The position numbers were made by a program, and so were the translations under genes. The notes below the pieces were generated by a model. That model had not been told where the DNA came from. It did not search any database and saw only the letters and a program-made list of their open reading frames with translations. From Magnolia sinica (lineage: Eukaryota; Streptophyta; Magnoliopsida; Magnoliales; Magnoliaceae), in the NCBI RefSeq assembly GCF_029962835.1, contig NC_080577.1, positions 29,308,501 to 29,372,500 on the forward strand: a stretch of DNA of 64,000 nucleotides, given 5' to 3'. Shown piece by piece: positions 11,169 to 22,664 of the stretch (position 1 is its first letter; every line of letters begins with the position of its first letter).

Positions 11169-13013
11169 TTAATGGCCTAACCACTGTCAACAATCGTCGT
11201 ACAGATTGGATTCATCGAACGTATCCACTGTGGTGAGACTAATTCGGCCACTCAATCGAGAACCGTTACTGATTACCTAGACTACATTGTAGTCCCAATC
11301 ATACTCAAATGCAGCATGTAGATACATGTGACAATCATATAAGCATTTAACAATGATCCAAGTACAACACTCATTTGAGCATTTTATCAAACATATTAAA
11401 CATGTTATCGAACAGTACCATTCATCCATAACTTGCGTAGTTGAAATTAAGGTCACATAAAGGAAATCATATATATAATTAAGGTAATTGAGAATCCTAT
11501 CTCAACACCATTATTAAATACAATTCATCAAACAATTTCTCATTCAGACATTTTATTAGACACTTAGCCTATACATTACCAAATACATAGAATAGATTAG
11601 TTATGATATGAACTATAGCAATTTCCTATGCAACATAGGCTATAACGCATATAACAAACACGGATCTTAGATTAGATATCATGACAAGCACAAAATCATA
11701 ATTTCAAGTTCATTCAAATATTTCAACAAACATATGGAATGCATATTTGTCCAACATAGTTCATACATTATAATATATGGAAAACATCGTAACTAAGATC
11801 ATATGGCAGTAATCAAGTCAGACATAAATCATTGCCAGCATTGAAAGCCTTGAAAACCATAACCTAAATGTTTATAGTCCGCACCTTTCGTTGGATTACT
11901 CGTTTTGAACTCAGTTCGAATCCTACGTTCCCGTATACAGAAGAATGGTTACCTAAATTAGGACAATCCGTTAGCTAGGTTGATAAACAACTATTCTATA
12001 CCTTAACTACGGCGTTAGGGTTTAGATTTCTTGCCCAAATCATCATCGGAATGAGTCGTGTAGCGTAATAGGGAGGCGATCTAGTGCGTGTAGTCATGGG
12101 AGAGAAACACCGCCACGATCTCCCAAGCTTTCTCCCTTCTCCTCACTCTTCTCTTCTTTTCTATCTTCTCTCTCCTAGAGTTTAGAGCAAATTCGTATGG
12201 AATGGGAATGGGGTGATTTAAGGTCTTTAAACAGGCTTATAACTGGTTTAAATGGCCCCATGGCCATGGTATACTTAGGTTATAGCCAAAGGGTGTCTGT
12301 TTCGGGCAAATGGGACTTATCTGGAGGTCCATTACTTGTCTATGCTATAGAGTAAGTCCCCTGACAATAGATCTAGGCTAGGTTATGATTTTAATGCATT
12401 TGGATATGTCAATCAACCGTGACGGACCTATATCAGATCAACGGTTGTTGTCACTCGATTAGGGCCACAAGTATGCAGATATATGCAGGGAAATTTCCCT
12501 AATCCATGGGTGCAGTTAGGTCAGAAACTGACAGTCTGAAGTCTTTAATTTCACTCACAAACAAATGGTCCAATTCACTTAAGTTTGGGTTCATTTTCTA
12601 AAGATATTCACGTTTCTCACACACTTCGCTCAAGGCTCAAGTTGTGCATTTCTAGATACTATTTGGGTTCGATTCCCGCGATGATTGTCAAGCCCAATAA
12701 GATGTTCATAACCCTATAGTTTCACTATTATCGGACTTTCGACGCGCGGTCCAAGTCTGATACGAAGTTTCAATATGCTCTCAAGAGCAACTAGGTTTTG
12801 GAATTTCCCCGAGGTTTTCAAGTAATGTTGAGTTAGCAATTTTTATGGTTTTGGGTCTTGCGGTTTGTATAGATAATGGTTTAAGCTAATCCACCAATTA
12901 ATTTAGTTTAGTACTTAACTAATTTTCGTCTAATTTTCACAGTATACGGTCTTTAGGGATTTCTGTCTGAGGTGGTACTCGGGTCTTTGTATAAATTTTT
13001 CCGAGACATTACA
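11169..13013 (-). repeat. Truncated outer LTR of the gypsy tandem
   Basis: Bases 11169-12785 match the shared LTR at about 5085-6690. The 12790-13013 part ends in CCGAGACATTACA, a typical TGTAAYG-type LTR terminus. The R/U5 end, primer site, leader and gag start are missing: LTR sequence passes straight into gag at about 11165-11176. The join has a short shared TGGC. The deletion equals about 3.9 kb of the left-hand copy (about 1155 to 5088). Confidence 0.82.
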
Positions 13014-13224
13014 CATAAAGACTCCTATAATAATAAAATGAAGAATATGAGCCATGAATGTAGTAAGCTCAGTTTTGTTACCAAATCGAGGGTAAACATT
13101 TAAAATGAAAATTCAATGAAGAACCCTATATCTGGGTAACATAAACTTGGAAGCGAACGCATTCCCAGTACTCCATTCCGCATCCATATTACATAAAACT
13201 CTAGTGAGCATTCTATTTTCAGAT

Positions 13225-13635
13225 TCATACAAGTATATGAATGGGAATACCGTCATCATTGACTGGTATATCCATTAACCCAGAAATTAAGTGACAGTCC
13301 ACTTCAATTGGAACTTCTTTGGTTGTAATTATAAACGTTAGATTTTCAATAGAGAAGTCACTAATGCAAGCAAAAATAGCCTGCGTAATGGAGCAGTATG
13401 TCGATCCGCCCCAATGTAAAATGTTATCCCATCTTACAGATTGAAGGAGGTGAATAATACCAAATGGTGTCAAATGATCAGGATTAACTGTTTATTCCAC
13501 TATCACGTTGCGTAAGTGAATATCCCGCACATACTTAGGATCTTCTTCAAGTGACCGAAGATGGCGCACCGTGATAGGAGCGAAACAAAAAGAAGAGGGA
13601 CCACAAGATCCTTTCTTCTTGTTTCTACTCTCCAT
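13225..13635 (-). pseudogene. Env-position extra ORF of the copia element (N-terminal part)
   Basis: Starting at ATG 13635 the frame reads MESRNKKKGSC then FCFAPITVRHLRSLEEDPKY, meets one TAA near 13492, and continues in the same frame to 13225 (TPFGIIHLLQSVRWDNILHW, CISDFSIENLTF, VDCHLISGLMDIPV). The pattern R-N-V, W-I-L, E/A-F-A-D/N-F, then V-D-LISGLMDIP resembles the plant-transposon-protein-like ORFs found downstream of pol in SIRE-type elements. The product is unknown. It lies about 450 bases past the pol stop. Past 13225 I can follow it no further; the gypsy LTR begins at 13013. Confidence 0.5.
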
Positions 13636-13639
13636 TGCA

Positions 13640-14089
13640 ATAAAGAAATCAAGGAATATAAAGATTGCAAAAGGGGCAAGAAGGGTTTATAGCAAATCAT
13701 ATTTTTAGCTAGAAAACCCACAAAACAATCATAAACCTTGAAACAAACAACACAAATAAGAAAATGGAAGTGCAAAGAACCCAAATCTAGAAGGAAATTG
13801 AAAATAATGCACTAACCATGGAGGAATCAAAGATGGCTTCGACCGGTCATGGTAGGGCTTATTGGAGAAGAAGAACCAAATGAAGAAAAAGGTATTTTTC
13901 TCCAAATAAATGGTCAAATCTAAGATTCACGACTAGTCGAGTACATACTCGACCGGTCGAGCCACGACTGGTCAAGTATGTGCTCGACTGGTCGTGCACC
14001 ACAAAAAATATGCAATTTTGATTATATTTGAATTTTAAAAATTTTAAAATAATAAATATATACATTATGATACAAATAGGCACAAATCA
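13640..14089 (-). promoter_or_regulatory. Copia pol-to-env-ORF spacer with quasi-palindromic motif cluster
   Basis: The spacer carries five copies of the quasi-palindrome family at about 13838-14000: TCGACCGGTCA, CGACTAGTCGAG, TCGACCGGTCGA, CGACTGGTCAAG, CGACTGGTCGTG. The same motif lies upstream of the TATA box in the LTRs. Its position before the extra ORF could mean a second promoter region. That is inference; no clear TATA box was picked here. Confidence 0.45.
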
Positions 14090-15873
14090 TCAGTTCATAT
14101 TGCACATACCAAAATCAAATTTCAATTTCGCAAACCTATTTTTATCGAGCGGTTTTATGAATATGCCAGCAAGTTGATTCTCAGTCTAAATATATTCCAA
14201 TGAAATTATCTTATCTTCCACCAATTCGTGAATATAGTGATATCTAATGTCAATATGCTTGGTTCATGAATGTTGAATTAGATTTTTAGAAATATAAATT
14301 ACACTTGAATTGTCACAATATAAAACCATAGATTCTTGTACAAATCCATAATTGCTTAGCATTCTCTTCAACTACACAAGCTGAGTACATGCATTACCCG
14401 CAACAATATATTCAGCCTCAACTGTGGAGAGCGATAAGGAACTTTATTTCTTACTTAGCCAAGAAACTAAACAGTTCTCGACATAGAAACAACCACCACT
14501 GGTTGATTTACAATCATCAATGTTACCAACCCAATCAACATCCGAGTAACCAGCTAATTGCACACTAGTATCATGTGGATACCAAAGACCAAGATTAGTT
14601 GAACTAGTGACATTTCACAAAATGCGCTTAACAGTAATTAGATGTGACTCTTCAGGGTCTGACTGATATCTAGCACAAATTCCTATGCTAAAAGCAATAT
14701 CAGGTTAGCTCGCAGTTAAATAAAGTAAACTACCTATCATACTGCGATGCAACTTAGGATCCACACTCTTACCTGTTGAATCCTTAAAGACTTTTAGAGT
14801 AGTACTCATTAGAGTATCAAAATTTTTTCCACTCTCAAATCCGAACTTTTCAACTAAGTTCATAGCATATTTAGTTTGAGAGATAAAGAAACCATCAGGG
14901 AGCTGTTTAACTTGTAACCCCTAGGAAATAGTTTAGTTTAGTTCTCCAACCATGCTCATTTCAAATTTAGATTTCATAAGATCTGCAAATTCAACAATCA
15001 TGTTAGTATAAGTAGATCCATAGATAATGTCATCAACATAGATTTGAACTATTAGTATGTGATCATTATGTTTCTTTAAAAAAGGTGTTTTTATCAACAC
15101 TTCCCATTACAAAGTTATAACTTAGTAGAAACTTAGTCAACTTTTTGTACCATGCCCTAGGAGCTCCTTTCAACCCATAGAGTGCCTTTTTCAAGCGATA
15201 GACATGATTAGCATGTTTAGGATCTTCAAAACCCTTAAGTTGTTCAACATACACTTTTTCATGTAAATCGCCGTTTAAGAATGCATTCTTTACATCCATT
15301 TAATATATTTTAAATTTTTTAAAGCATGCAATGGATATAAATAGTCTGATTGATTCAAGATGAGCTACTGGGGCAAAGGTTTTATCATAATCAATGCCTT
15401 CAATTTGAGTGTACCCTTGTACAACCAGCCTAGCCTTGTTTCTAATAATATTACCAAGTTCATCAGACTTATTTTTGAAAATCCATTTTATTCCAATAAT
15501 GTGTTTATCTTTTGGCCTTAAAACTAAGTACTAAACATCATTTCTAATAAACTGATTGAGCTCTTCTTGCATTACTACAATCCATTTTTCGTCAGTAAGG
15601 GCTTCTTATACGTTAGTCGGTTCTATCTGAGATGTAAAGCACACGTAGTTATAAATATCTTCTAGTTGTTTTTATGAGTGTGCACACCAGTGAGAGGGTT
15701 TCCAAGGATTTGATTAGATGGATGGTCTTTAACTATTCATAGTTCAGTGTTATTTTGACTAGATGAAGAGTCTAGTTTATCAAATAAAAGAACTTCATCA
15801 TTTTCTGAACTTGAGACAGGTGTATTCAAGTGATCATCTATAATCACATTAATGGATTCTTGAATTACACCAG
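14090..15873 (-). pseudogene. pol: Ty1/copia reverse transcriptase and RNase H
   Basis: This is the 3' half of copia pol. RT motifs run from about 15600: WIVVMQEELNQF, then [20 protein letters not shown] at 15299, [14 protein letters not shown], and the catalytic IYVDDIIYGST near 15040-15005 with both aspartates kept. RNase H follows: YSDVDWVG near 14545, STVEAEYIVAG near 14410, YCDNSS near 14325. The end is MCNMN and a stop at 14090. About ten stops interrupt it. The 5' edge is the 15874 insertion of a solo LTR; the reading frame continues on the far side at 17816. Confidence 0.9.
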
Positions 15874-17815
15874 TATAAGTGCTATGGTCTCATGCTCCTT
15901 TGGTTGTTAAATTTTGTTGTGCCAAAACCTCTATCTATGTCTTGTGTTTGTATGTTAATATATATATATATATATATATATATGTTCAAGACACGACATC
16001 ACAATGCTTCAAGTCAAGTATGGTGATCGACTTCAAGAAATGCAAGGTTATGTATTTTGTCCTCTTCTGTAAGCATCATTGTTCAGAGCTACATCGATAA
16101 GAAGAGTGTTTGTTCATGACTCAAGTGCATTTCAAGACTCAAGTGTAACTCAAGATGAAGTTTAATTTCAAGCTGTAGAAGATCTCAAGATCAAGCTACA
16201 TCAAGTAGAGATCTCAAGCTTCATAAGGTTCAAAGGTCAACCTTCATCTGAAAGAATGAAGTTTCAATGTTCATACTTCATGTCCCAGGTATGAATGACC
16301 TTAGATTGACCTTAGGGTAGGTCATTTTATATACATAATTCAAACTGAATCTTTTTATATGAATTTGGTCTATTCTAAGACTAGTCCTAACATTGGTTCG
16401 ACCAGTCTAAGAAATTCCACGACCAGTCCTAAGTTGTTGTAATTTTTCAGAATTTTTTTATTATTCTATGACCAGTCCTAGAGACTATTCGATCAATCGT
16501 AGGAATGGTCACGACTCGTCCTTCGACCAGTCCTAGATCTACAACTCGAACTACAGCAATCAATCCTGGTTTCCTACGACTAGTCCTGGGTCAGATACGA
16601 TCGATTGTAGTGGTCTAAGACCAGTCGTAGAAATCCTAAGACTAGTCGTAGAACAGTTTTTTAAGATCACGCTCAAAATTTTAAAATGTCGTTGGTTCTA
16701 CGACCAGTCGAAGGGTTCTCAAGACCAGTCGTAAACGAGATTTTTGCATCTATAAATTGAACATGAATTTTAGAGTTTCATAACTCAATTCAAAAAAATT
16801 CAAGGCTCCACTCTGAGATAAGTTTGTGCTAATTTTAAGCTACATTGTGCATATTTAATATTCTCTTTTGTTAGCTTTTCTTATTTGATTTTGTTCCTAT
16901 ATTCTAATCTTATTTGAAAAGAGGAATTGTTGTATTCTGTCTTCTTGGAATCAAAATCAAATAGAGCTACGCCCAATTTGGTTTAATTTAAAATCAACTA
17001 GAACCTATAACCATTTTAAAGTGAGTATTGGATATTGAACTTCTATATTCGAACTTCTACTCCGATTGGTTCTACAGGGCTGCTATAAAAGGAGAAATCT
17101 AGGTATTTTACATTTGTATAAATCTTCTATTCTTTTTGGTTTTCTTTTGAGATTCGCTAGAAAAATCTCATTGTGTTGGTTATCTAAGGAGAGCCAAAAA
17201 ACTCAGAAAGTGGGTTTTTGGATTGTGTAAGCCCAAGTTAAAAAGACATAATTGTGAAGGTTTTAGGTGAACCTGTGAAACCTATTTTGATAGTGAACGC
17301 TGATATCCCCTGTGTGAGGATATTATAAGTGGAGTAGTTGTGTGGCTATTGTTGAACAGTTGGTGTACACATAGGCGAACCACTATAATTCTTTGTGTCT
17401 TATGGTTTAAATGTTCATTTAATTTCTATATCTTTTATCATTCAAATTTGTGGGATGTATGTGTGGATGTGAATGTTGTAATATTTAATATTTCAAGCAT
17501 TATGGGAATGTTGTAATAGTTTAGAATTTATTTCTTACTATTTCCTTTATTTCCTTTCAGTTTGAGTTTTTGATATTCAATTTGTTATAGTAAGGTTGTC
17601 CTGTCATAAACCCTTGGTTTTTATGGTGCAAGGTTGTCCTTAGAACAACATTGGTATCAATCTCGTTATTTGAGTTTGCTTTACATTTCCATATTGTGAT
17701 TTATTTAAAGTGTTATCATTCTTTTATTAAAATTCTGCTATTAAAATTTTTATTTGGCATGGTCCTATTTACGCCCCCCCCCCCCCTCTCTAGGACATAT
17801 AGCTAGGCCATTTCA
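15874..17815 (+). repeat. Solo copia LTR inserted in copia pol (TSD ACCAG)
   Basis: A single LTR of the SIRE-like family in opposite orientation to its host. It is flanked by perfect 5-bp duplications ACCAG (15869-15873 and 17816-17820). The start reads TATAAGTGC (usual TG mutated to TA) and the end is TTTCA preceded by a C-run and AGGACATATAG. It contains a TA dinucleotide run at 15959-15982, an array of the CGACCAGTCG-type motif at about 16375-16735, and a TATA box at 16751. With no internal sequence or second LTR it is a solo LTR left by LTR-LTR recombination. Confidence 0.9.
16375..16760 (+). promoter_or_regulatory. Quasi-palindrome array and TATA box of the solo LTR
   Basis: About ten degenerate copies of a 12-13-base unit (forms ACGACCAGTCCTA, TCGACCAGTCCTA, ACGACTAGTCCTG, AGACCAGTCGTAG, ACGACCAGTCGAAG) are spaced 15-60 bases apart. 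The array ends about 20 bases before the TATA box TATAAATTGAACATG at 16751. This is the layout of an enhancer array in U3. Confidence 0.65.
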
Positions 17816-18501
17816 ACCAGTCCTCTTGTTGAGAACCCGATATGCTCGACTATTCAGCGCATATCCTAAAAATATCCCTTCATCACTTTTGGTGTCGAAT
17901 TTACTCAAATTTTCTCGATCACACAAGATGTAGCACTTACTGCCAAAAATTCGAAAGTATTTGACAGTAGGCTTCTTATCAAACCACATTTCATAAGCCG
18001 CTTTACTACTTTCCACTACACCATTTTGCTGTGGTGCTTTGGACGTAGAATATTCATGTGATATTCCCTGATCATTGCAAAATTTCTCAAAACTGTTATT
18101 TTCAAACTCAGAACCATGATCACTACAGATCTTAGTGAATTGAGATTCTTTTTTTATTTGAATACGTTTAAGTACCCTTTTTACTTCATCAAGAGTTTTT
18201 GATTTCTCTCTTAAGAAGACTACCCAAGTATACCTGGTAAAGTCATCTACAATCACCAGAATATACTTCTTGTGACCTCGACTCTCCGTTCTAGTTGCTC
18301 CAATGAGATCCATATGAAGAAGTTCGAGTGGTTTAGATGTGGTATTGGAATTCACCTTTTTGTGAGTACTCTTGGTTTGTTTACCAATCTGGCACTTGAC
18401 ACATATTTTATCTACTTTCTTTACTTTGGGTAGACCTCTTACCAATTCTCTTTTGTCAATCTATACAAGTTGCGGTAGTGTACATATCCGAGGTGCTTAT
18501 G
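17816..18501 (-). pseudogene. pol: Ty1/copia integrase
   Basis: The zinc-binding part is near 18500-18390 (HKHLGYVHYRNL, then ICVKCQIGKQ) and contains one stop. The core from 18445 has all three catalytic acidic residues: LHMDLIG, ICSDHGSEF, and the glutamate in QQNGVVESS. The frame is open for 210 codons. It then shows AAYEMWFDKKPTVKYFRIFG and FLGYALNSRAYRVLNKRTG and is cut by the solo LTR at 17815. The reading continues at 15873 (INVIIDDHLNTPVSSSEN). Confidence 0.92.
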
Positions 18502-19359
18502 TCATAATTCGGTTTCATCGATTTGGACCATGTAACATGATAGCTTAGATGAGCTTGAATCACTAACAATGTAGCAGTTATCAGAAGTTCTGCAACCAGT
18601 TAATATTATAGAACCATTCTTATTTAAAATTTCATACCCTTGGTTGATGAATTTTACACTATGATTATTATCACATATTTGAGAGATGCTTAATAGATTA
18701 TGTTTTAAACCTTCTACATATAAAACATTCTCAAATAGAGGGAGGTTAAAGAGTTGAACCGTACCTTGGCCAACAATTTTGTAGTTGTTACCATTACCGA
18801 ATGTGACTGAACCATCAGTCATGTCTTTAAGACTAGTGAATAAACCTTTATCACCTGTCATATATCTGAAGCAACCACTATCTGGGTACCACTTTGAATG
18901 GCTCGAAGCTTTAAAAGTAGTGTGGGCAACCAAACAAGTAACCTTAGAGACCCATTTCATTACTGTTTTGGGTTTAGGAGTATAGTTAGTCTTCTTATGT
19001 TTGTAGTTGTTATAAGTCCTACCCACTGAGTTAGATTTTAAGAGCTCCTTAAGTAAGTTAACAATTTTTTCAGCCAAAGGGTTACGATTCTGATTTCTAT
19101 AGTTGATATGATTGCTTTTAGGTTTAAAAGTCTGAAAAGTTTTAGAATTTTTAGAATTATTTTGATTCAAACTTTTTCCTTTTGAGTTAGAAGACCCCCC
19201 TTTAACAAATTTAGGTGGAGTATTCTTATATTTGGGAGGAATACTTTTATCATAACCTAATTCAGATCGATCGCCACATTTTCTGGATCCGGATAAAAGT
19301 TTTTCTAATTTAGGATCGCCTTGGGCATACCTCCATATGTCCTTCAAACTCAAAAGCAA
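18502..19359 (-). pseudogene. Copia gag end and aspartic protease
   Basis: A 285-codon open frame. The first half is lysine, asparagine and serine rich, which is usual for the SIRE gag-protease link. The protease active site is WYPDSGCFRYMTGD near 18895 (family form WYLDSGCSRHMTGD), so the D-S-G is kept. The SVTFGNGNNYKIVGQGT and NLLSISQICDNNHSVKF segments that follow are typical of copia protease/pre-integrase. One stop separates it from the integrase zinc region. Confidence 0.85.
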
Positions 19360-19639
19360 AGAGACTTCTAGCTTTAGTTTTTCATTTTTAGATTTTAATT
19401 TGTCAACTTGGGACGTTTTGAAATCTCAGTCACATTTAGTTTTTTCAAAGCAATCTGAAAAGTGTGATTTTTCTAAGATTAGATTATCAAATTTCTCTTT
19501 TAGTTTTAAAAACTTTTATTTCTGAAGTTTTAACTTTATAGTAATTTTGTAACTTTCCCTGTATATGGCATCATAAGCATCTTGAAGGTCTTCTTTATTT
19601 TCATTGTCACTATTCAGATTTTCATCACTGGTTGAATCA

Positions 19640-20563
19640 TCATTAAGTGAACTTGGCTAGAGTCATTAGGGCTTTAACATTATTAGCCAACTCAGTTTCA
19701 GAATCTTCTAACTCAGAAGAGACTTCAGAGCAAGAAGAATCATCCCATGTAGCCAACATACCTTTCTTTTTAGACTTTTCCTTCTGCGCTAGATGCACAT
19801 ATTCATGGAAGTTGTAGCATTGGCTGTCTTTTAAAGATTTTCAATTTTTAGATCTAGATTTTTTTTTCTTTTCAATAGGTTTTTGTAAATCAACCCTCTT
19901 TTTACTTTTGAAAATCTTGTAAAACTTTTTAGCTAAAAGAGTCATATCATCTTCAGAAGTTTCTAAATCAGAATCATTACTATTTTCATGAGAAATAATT
20001 TTAAAAGACTTGATGGTGATTGATTTACCTTTGGATGCCTTAAAATTTAACTCATAGGTTTAAAGAGACTCAACTAACTCTTCTACCATCATACTATCCG
20101 TATTACGAAGTTCTTGGATCGCGATCACTTTTGAATTGAATCGTTCAGGTAATGAGTGCAGTATCTTTGTACAAACTTTATTTTCTGGGATCCTATCACC
20201 AAGACCCCACATAGAGTTAACAATGTCATTCAATCTTATATAGAAGTCCATGAAAGTTTCACTTCCTTTCATATGTATTTCCTCAAATTTGGTAGTGGGG
20301 ATTTGGACTTTAGATTTCTTGATAATTGTTGTACCCTTGTGTGTCATTTCTAAAATATCCCAAGCTTGCTTTGCAGTATCATAGGATATAATTCTCTTGA
20401 ATTCATCCGGTGATAGTGCGCAAGTAATAGCATTTAAAGCCTTTACATTGGAACTACTCTCACTTTTCTGAAGATTGGTCCAAGTAAAATAAGGTGAAAC
20501 TTTTACAGTTACAGATCCATCAGTATCAATCACTTCAGTGGTAGGAGGGGTCCAATTAGTCAT
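19640..20563 (-). pseudogene. gag: Copia gag (capsid part)
   Basis: A start at 20563 gives 167 open codons (TNWTPPTTEVIDTDGS, AKQAWDILEMTHKGTT, FYIRLNDIVNSMWGLG, KILHSLPERFNSKV, IQELRNTDSM), a clear SIRE-like gag. Beyond one stop near 20060 it continues (LNFKASKGKS, SEDDMTLLAKKFYKIF). The zinc knuckle near 19840-19800 reads QCYNFHEYVHLAQK, so the second Cys is lost and RNA binding would fail. The first codons lie about 200 bases downstream of the primer site. Confidence 0.88.
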
Positions 20564-20760
20564 TGTGACTTACCACATGCTCTCATCCATGGATTTTTTT
20601 TAAAAAAATCCTCATTCTCGCTTTTCAATTAGCATAATTGGAGCCATCAAATGGTGGAGGCCGAGTGATTAAGAGGCTATCAAAATTTAACATCTTAAAA
20701 AGCTCAGATCGATTAGCTCAGAAATTTAATCTAAATAATAAAGATAAAACAAGCTATTAG

Positions 20761-20772
20761 GCTCTGATACCA
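20761..20772 (-). other. Copia primer binding site (tRNA-iMet)
   Basis: The minus strand reads TGGTATCAGAGC, an exact match to the usual initiator-tRNA site. It sits two bases from the LTR edge at 20775. Confidence 0.92.
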
Positions 20773-20774
20773 CT

Positions 20775-22664
20775 TGAAAAGGCTGAGCTAAGAGTCCTAG
20801 AGGGGGGGTGAATATGACTATGCGAAATTAAAATTTAAATACGAAATTAGAAATAAATAAATAAACATAGCACTTATCAATCTCACAAAGCAGAAATAAA
20901 TAGCAACCTCAAATGCACAAGTATTGAGAGGTTGGTATAGATGTTGTTCTAAGGACAACCTTACACCAAAAACCAATGGCTTATGGTAGGACAACCTGAT
21001 TTCTAGAACGGTCTGTATATCAAAATCCCAAACCAATACAGAGGAAAATAAAAATAGCAAAGAAAATAAATTAAGCTACTACAGCATTCCTACAATTGCA
21101 TAAAATAAATTACAACATTCTCCACAAAGGCTTAAAGAGAAATTACAACATTCACCACAAAGCCACAATCAACCAACCACCACAACACCAGAAATTATAG
21201 TGGTTGGCTTGTGTGTACACCAACTATTAAAAAACAGCCACACAACTACTCCACTCTTAATATCCTCTCCCTCGGGATGTTGGCTTTCGCTATGAAATAG
21301 GTTTTTCAATGTTCACCTAAAACTTTCACAATTGTTTCTTTTAAGTGGGCTTACACAATTCAAAAACCCCACAGTCTAAGATTTTCTAGATCACCTCAGA
21401 CAAACCAAAAAAGAGATTTTTCCTGGCACAACCTCAAAAACCAAAAAGAGATTTACAAAAATGTAAATATACTTATCTGAATATTCTCCTTTAATGAAGC
21501 CCAGTAGAACCAATTCGAAGTAGATATTCAATGTCCAAACTCACTTATGAAAGGGTTTTAAGTTCTAAATGATTTTTAGATTAAAACAAACCTAGGCTAG
21601 CTTAATTTGGTTTTGATCTCAAGAAAGGGAAAACTTAAATCCCTTCTTCAATTAGGATTAGAATAGAGAATTCAAAATCAAATGTAAAAAGCTAATTAAA
21701 ACAGAATATTAAATGAGTACAATAAAGTTTAAGAATATCACAAACTTATCTCTTAGAGTGGTGTCTTGATTTTGCTTGAATGAATTACCAAACTCTAAAA
21801 TTCGTGCTCTATTTATAGGTGAAAAAACTATTCACTTGACTGGCTCAAAGGTCAGCTCAACTGGTCGAAGGACCAACAGAAATTCAAAATTTCAGGCGCA
21901 ATAAGATAAGATAGATCCTCGACTGGTCGAGTGGCTGGCTCGACTAGTCGAACCCTACGCTCGACTGGTCAAGTGGGACCCAGAAAGTTTGGTGGACTTT
22001 GAGTCGAGCCTGCTTAACTAGTCAAGCACTGTTCATTTGATTGGTCGAGCGGTCTCCAAGACTGGTCGAGGGTCCAACAGAAATTTTAAAAATTCACAAC
22101 AAACCTTGGACCGGTCGAGGGAATTCTTAGATTGGTTGAGCCAATACTTGGACTACTCGAACATAAGCTAGGACTAGTCAAGAAAAAGTCTATCAAAATT
22201 ATATCACGACCCAAAATAAGAATGTAATCAATATGACCTAACCTATGGTCAATCTAGGGTCATTCATACCTTATAGGTGAAAATTGAACATTGAAACATC
22301 GTTCACTTCGATTGATAGTTTATCTTAAAGTAATTGAAGCTTGTCGTTGTATATTCGAAGATAAGCTTGAAGTAGTGACCTTGTGACTTTGAGTTTCAAC
22401 TTCAGAAGATTACCTGAGCTTGAATTCTTTAAGTAAAGCACATTGTCTTGATATTGTTGAAACTTGAAAACTTGATCTAACACTTGATGTTGTACTTGAA
22501 TCTCATATTCTTATACTTGAAGTTCTTGATGTAGAGTCTCTTATTCTTGTACTTGAATGTAGGTAAGGATGATATACAGTTGAGCTACATAAGATATAGA
22601 TTCCAAGAGGTTTTGGCACTGCAAAATTTGACAACTCTAGGAGCTAGATAAGATAGCATTCACA
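20775..22664 (-). repeat. 5' LTR of the copia element (1.89 kb)
   Basis: On the minus strand it starts TGTGAATGC at 22664 and ends TTTTCA at 20775, next to the primer site. It is homologous to 15874-17815 and 37227-39053. A quasi-palindrome array lies at about 21840-22180, upstream of the TATA box ACCTATAAATAGAGC (plus strand 21808-21820). A run of G (seven) lies near 20805. It abuts the truncated gypsy LTR at 22665, so the copia element inserted into that LTR. Confidence 0.9.

Larger units (their letters stand above)
1..13013 (-). mobile_element. Tandem Ty3/gypsy (Tekay-type) complex sharing a central LTR
   Basis: Read on the minus strand from right to left, the order is: truncated LTR (13013-11169), gag, protease, RT, RNase H, integrase with a Tekay-like C-terminus, LTR (about 6690-3696), primer binding site, leader with an extra ORF, and a second gag running off the window at base 1. 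This is an LTR-internal-LTR-internal arrangement, not a simple element. The Tekay assignment rests on the integrase C-terminal signature VHNVFHVSMLKK followed by RSKVIPLVKVLW. The two gag copies are clearly related but diverged, so the tandem is old or joins two different family members. Every coding part is broken. The outer end at 13013 reads ATTACA, matching the TGTAAYG type of terminus seen at 3696. Confidence 0.85.
13014..22664 (-). mobile_element. SIRE/Maximus-type Ty1/copia element, 3' end missing
   Basis: On the minus strand the order is 5' LTR (22664-20775), primer site, gag, protease, integrase, RT, RNase H, then a second ORF in env position, which stops at 13014 where the gypsy LTR begins. 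The copia order (integrase before RT) is clear. A solo LTR of the same family type sits inside the pol gene at 15874-17815. The downstream ORF, the long LTR and the LTR-end form (poly-G then GTGAATA-like, TTTCA end) fit the SIRE/Maximus clade. No 3' LTR lies in the window; it was presumably displaced to the left by the gypsy insertion or lost. Confidence 0.85.
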
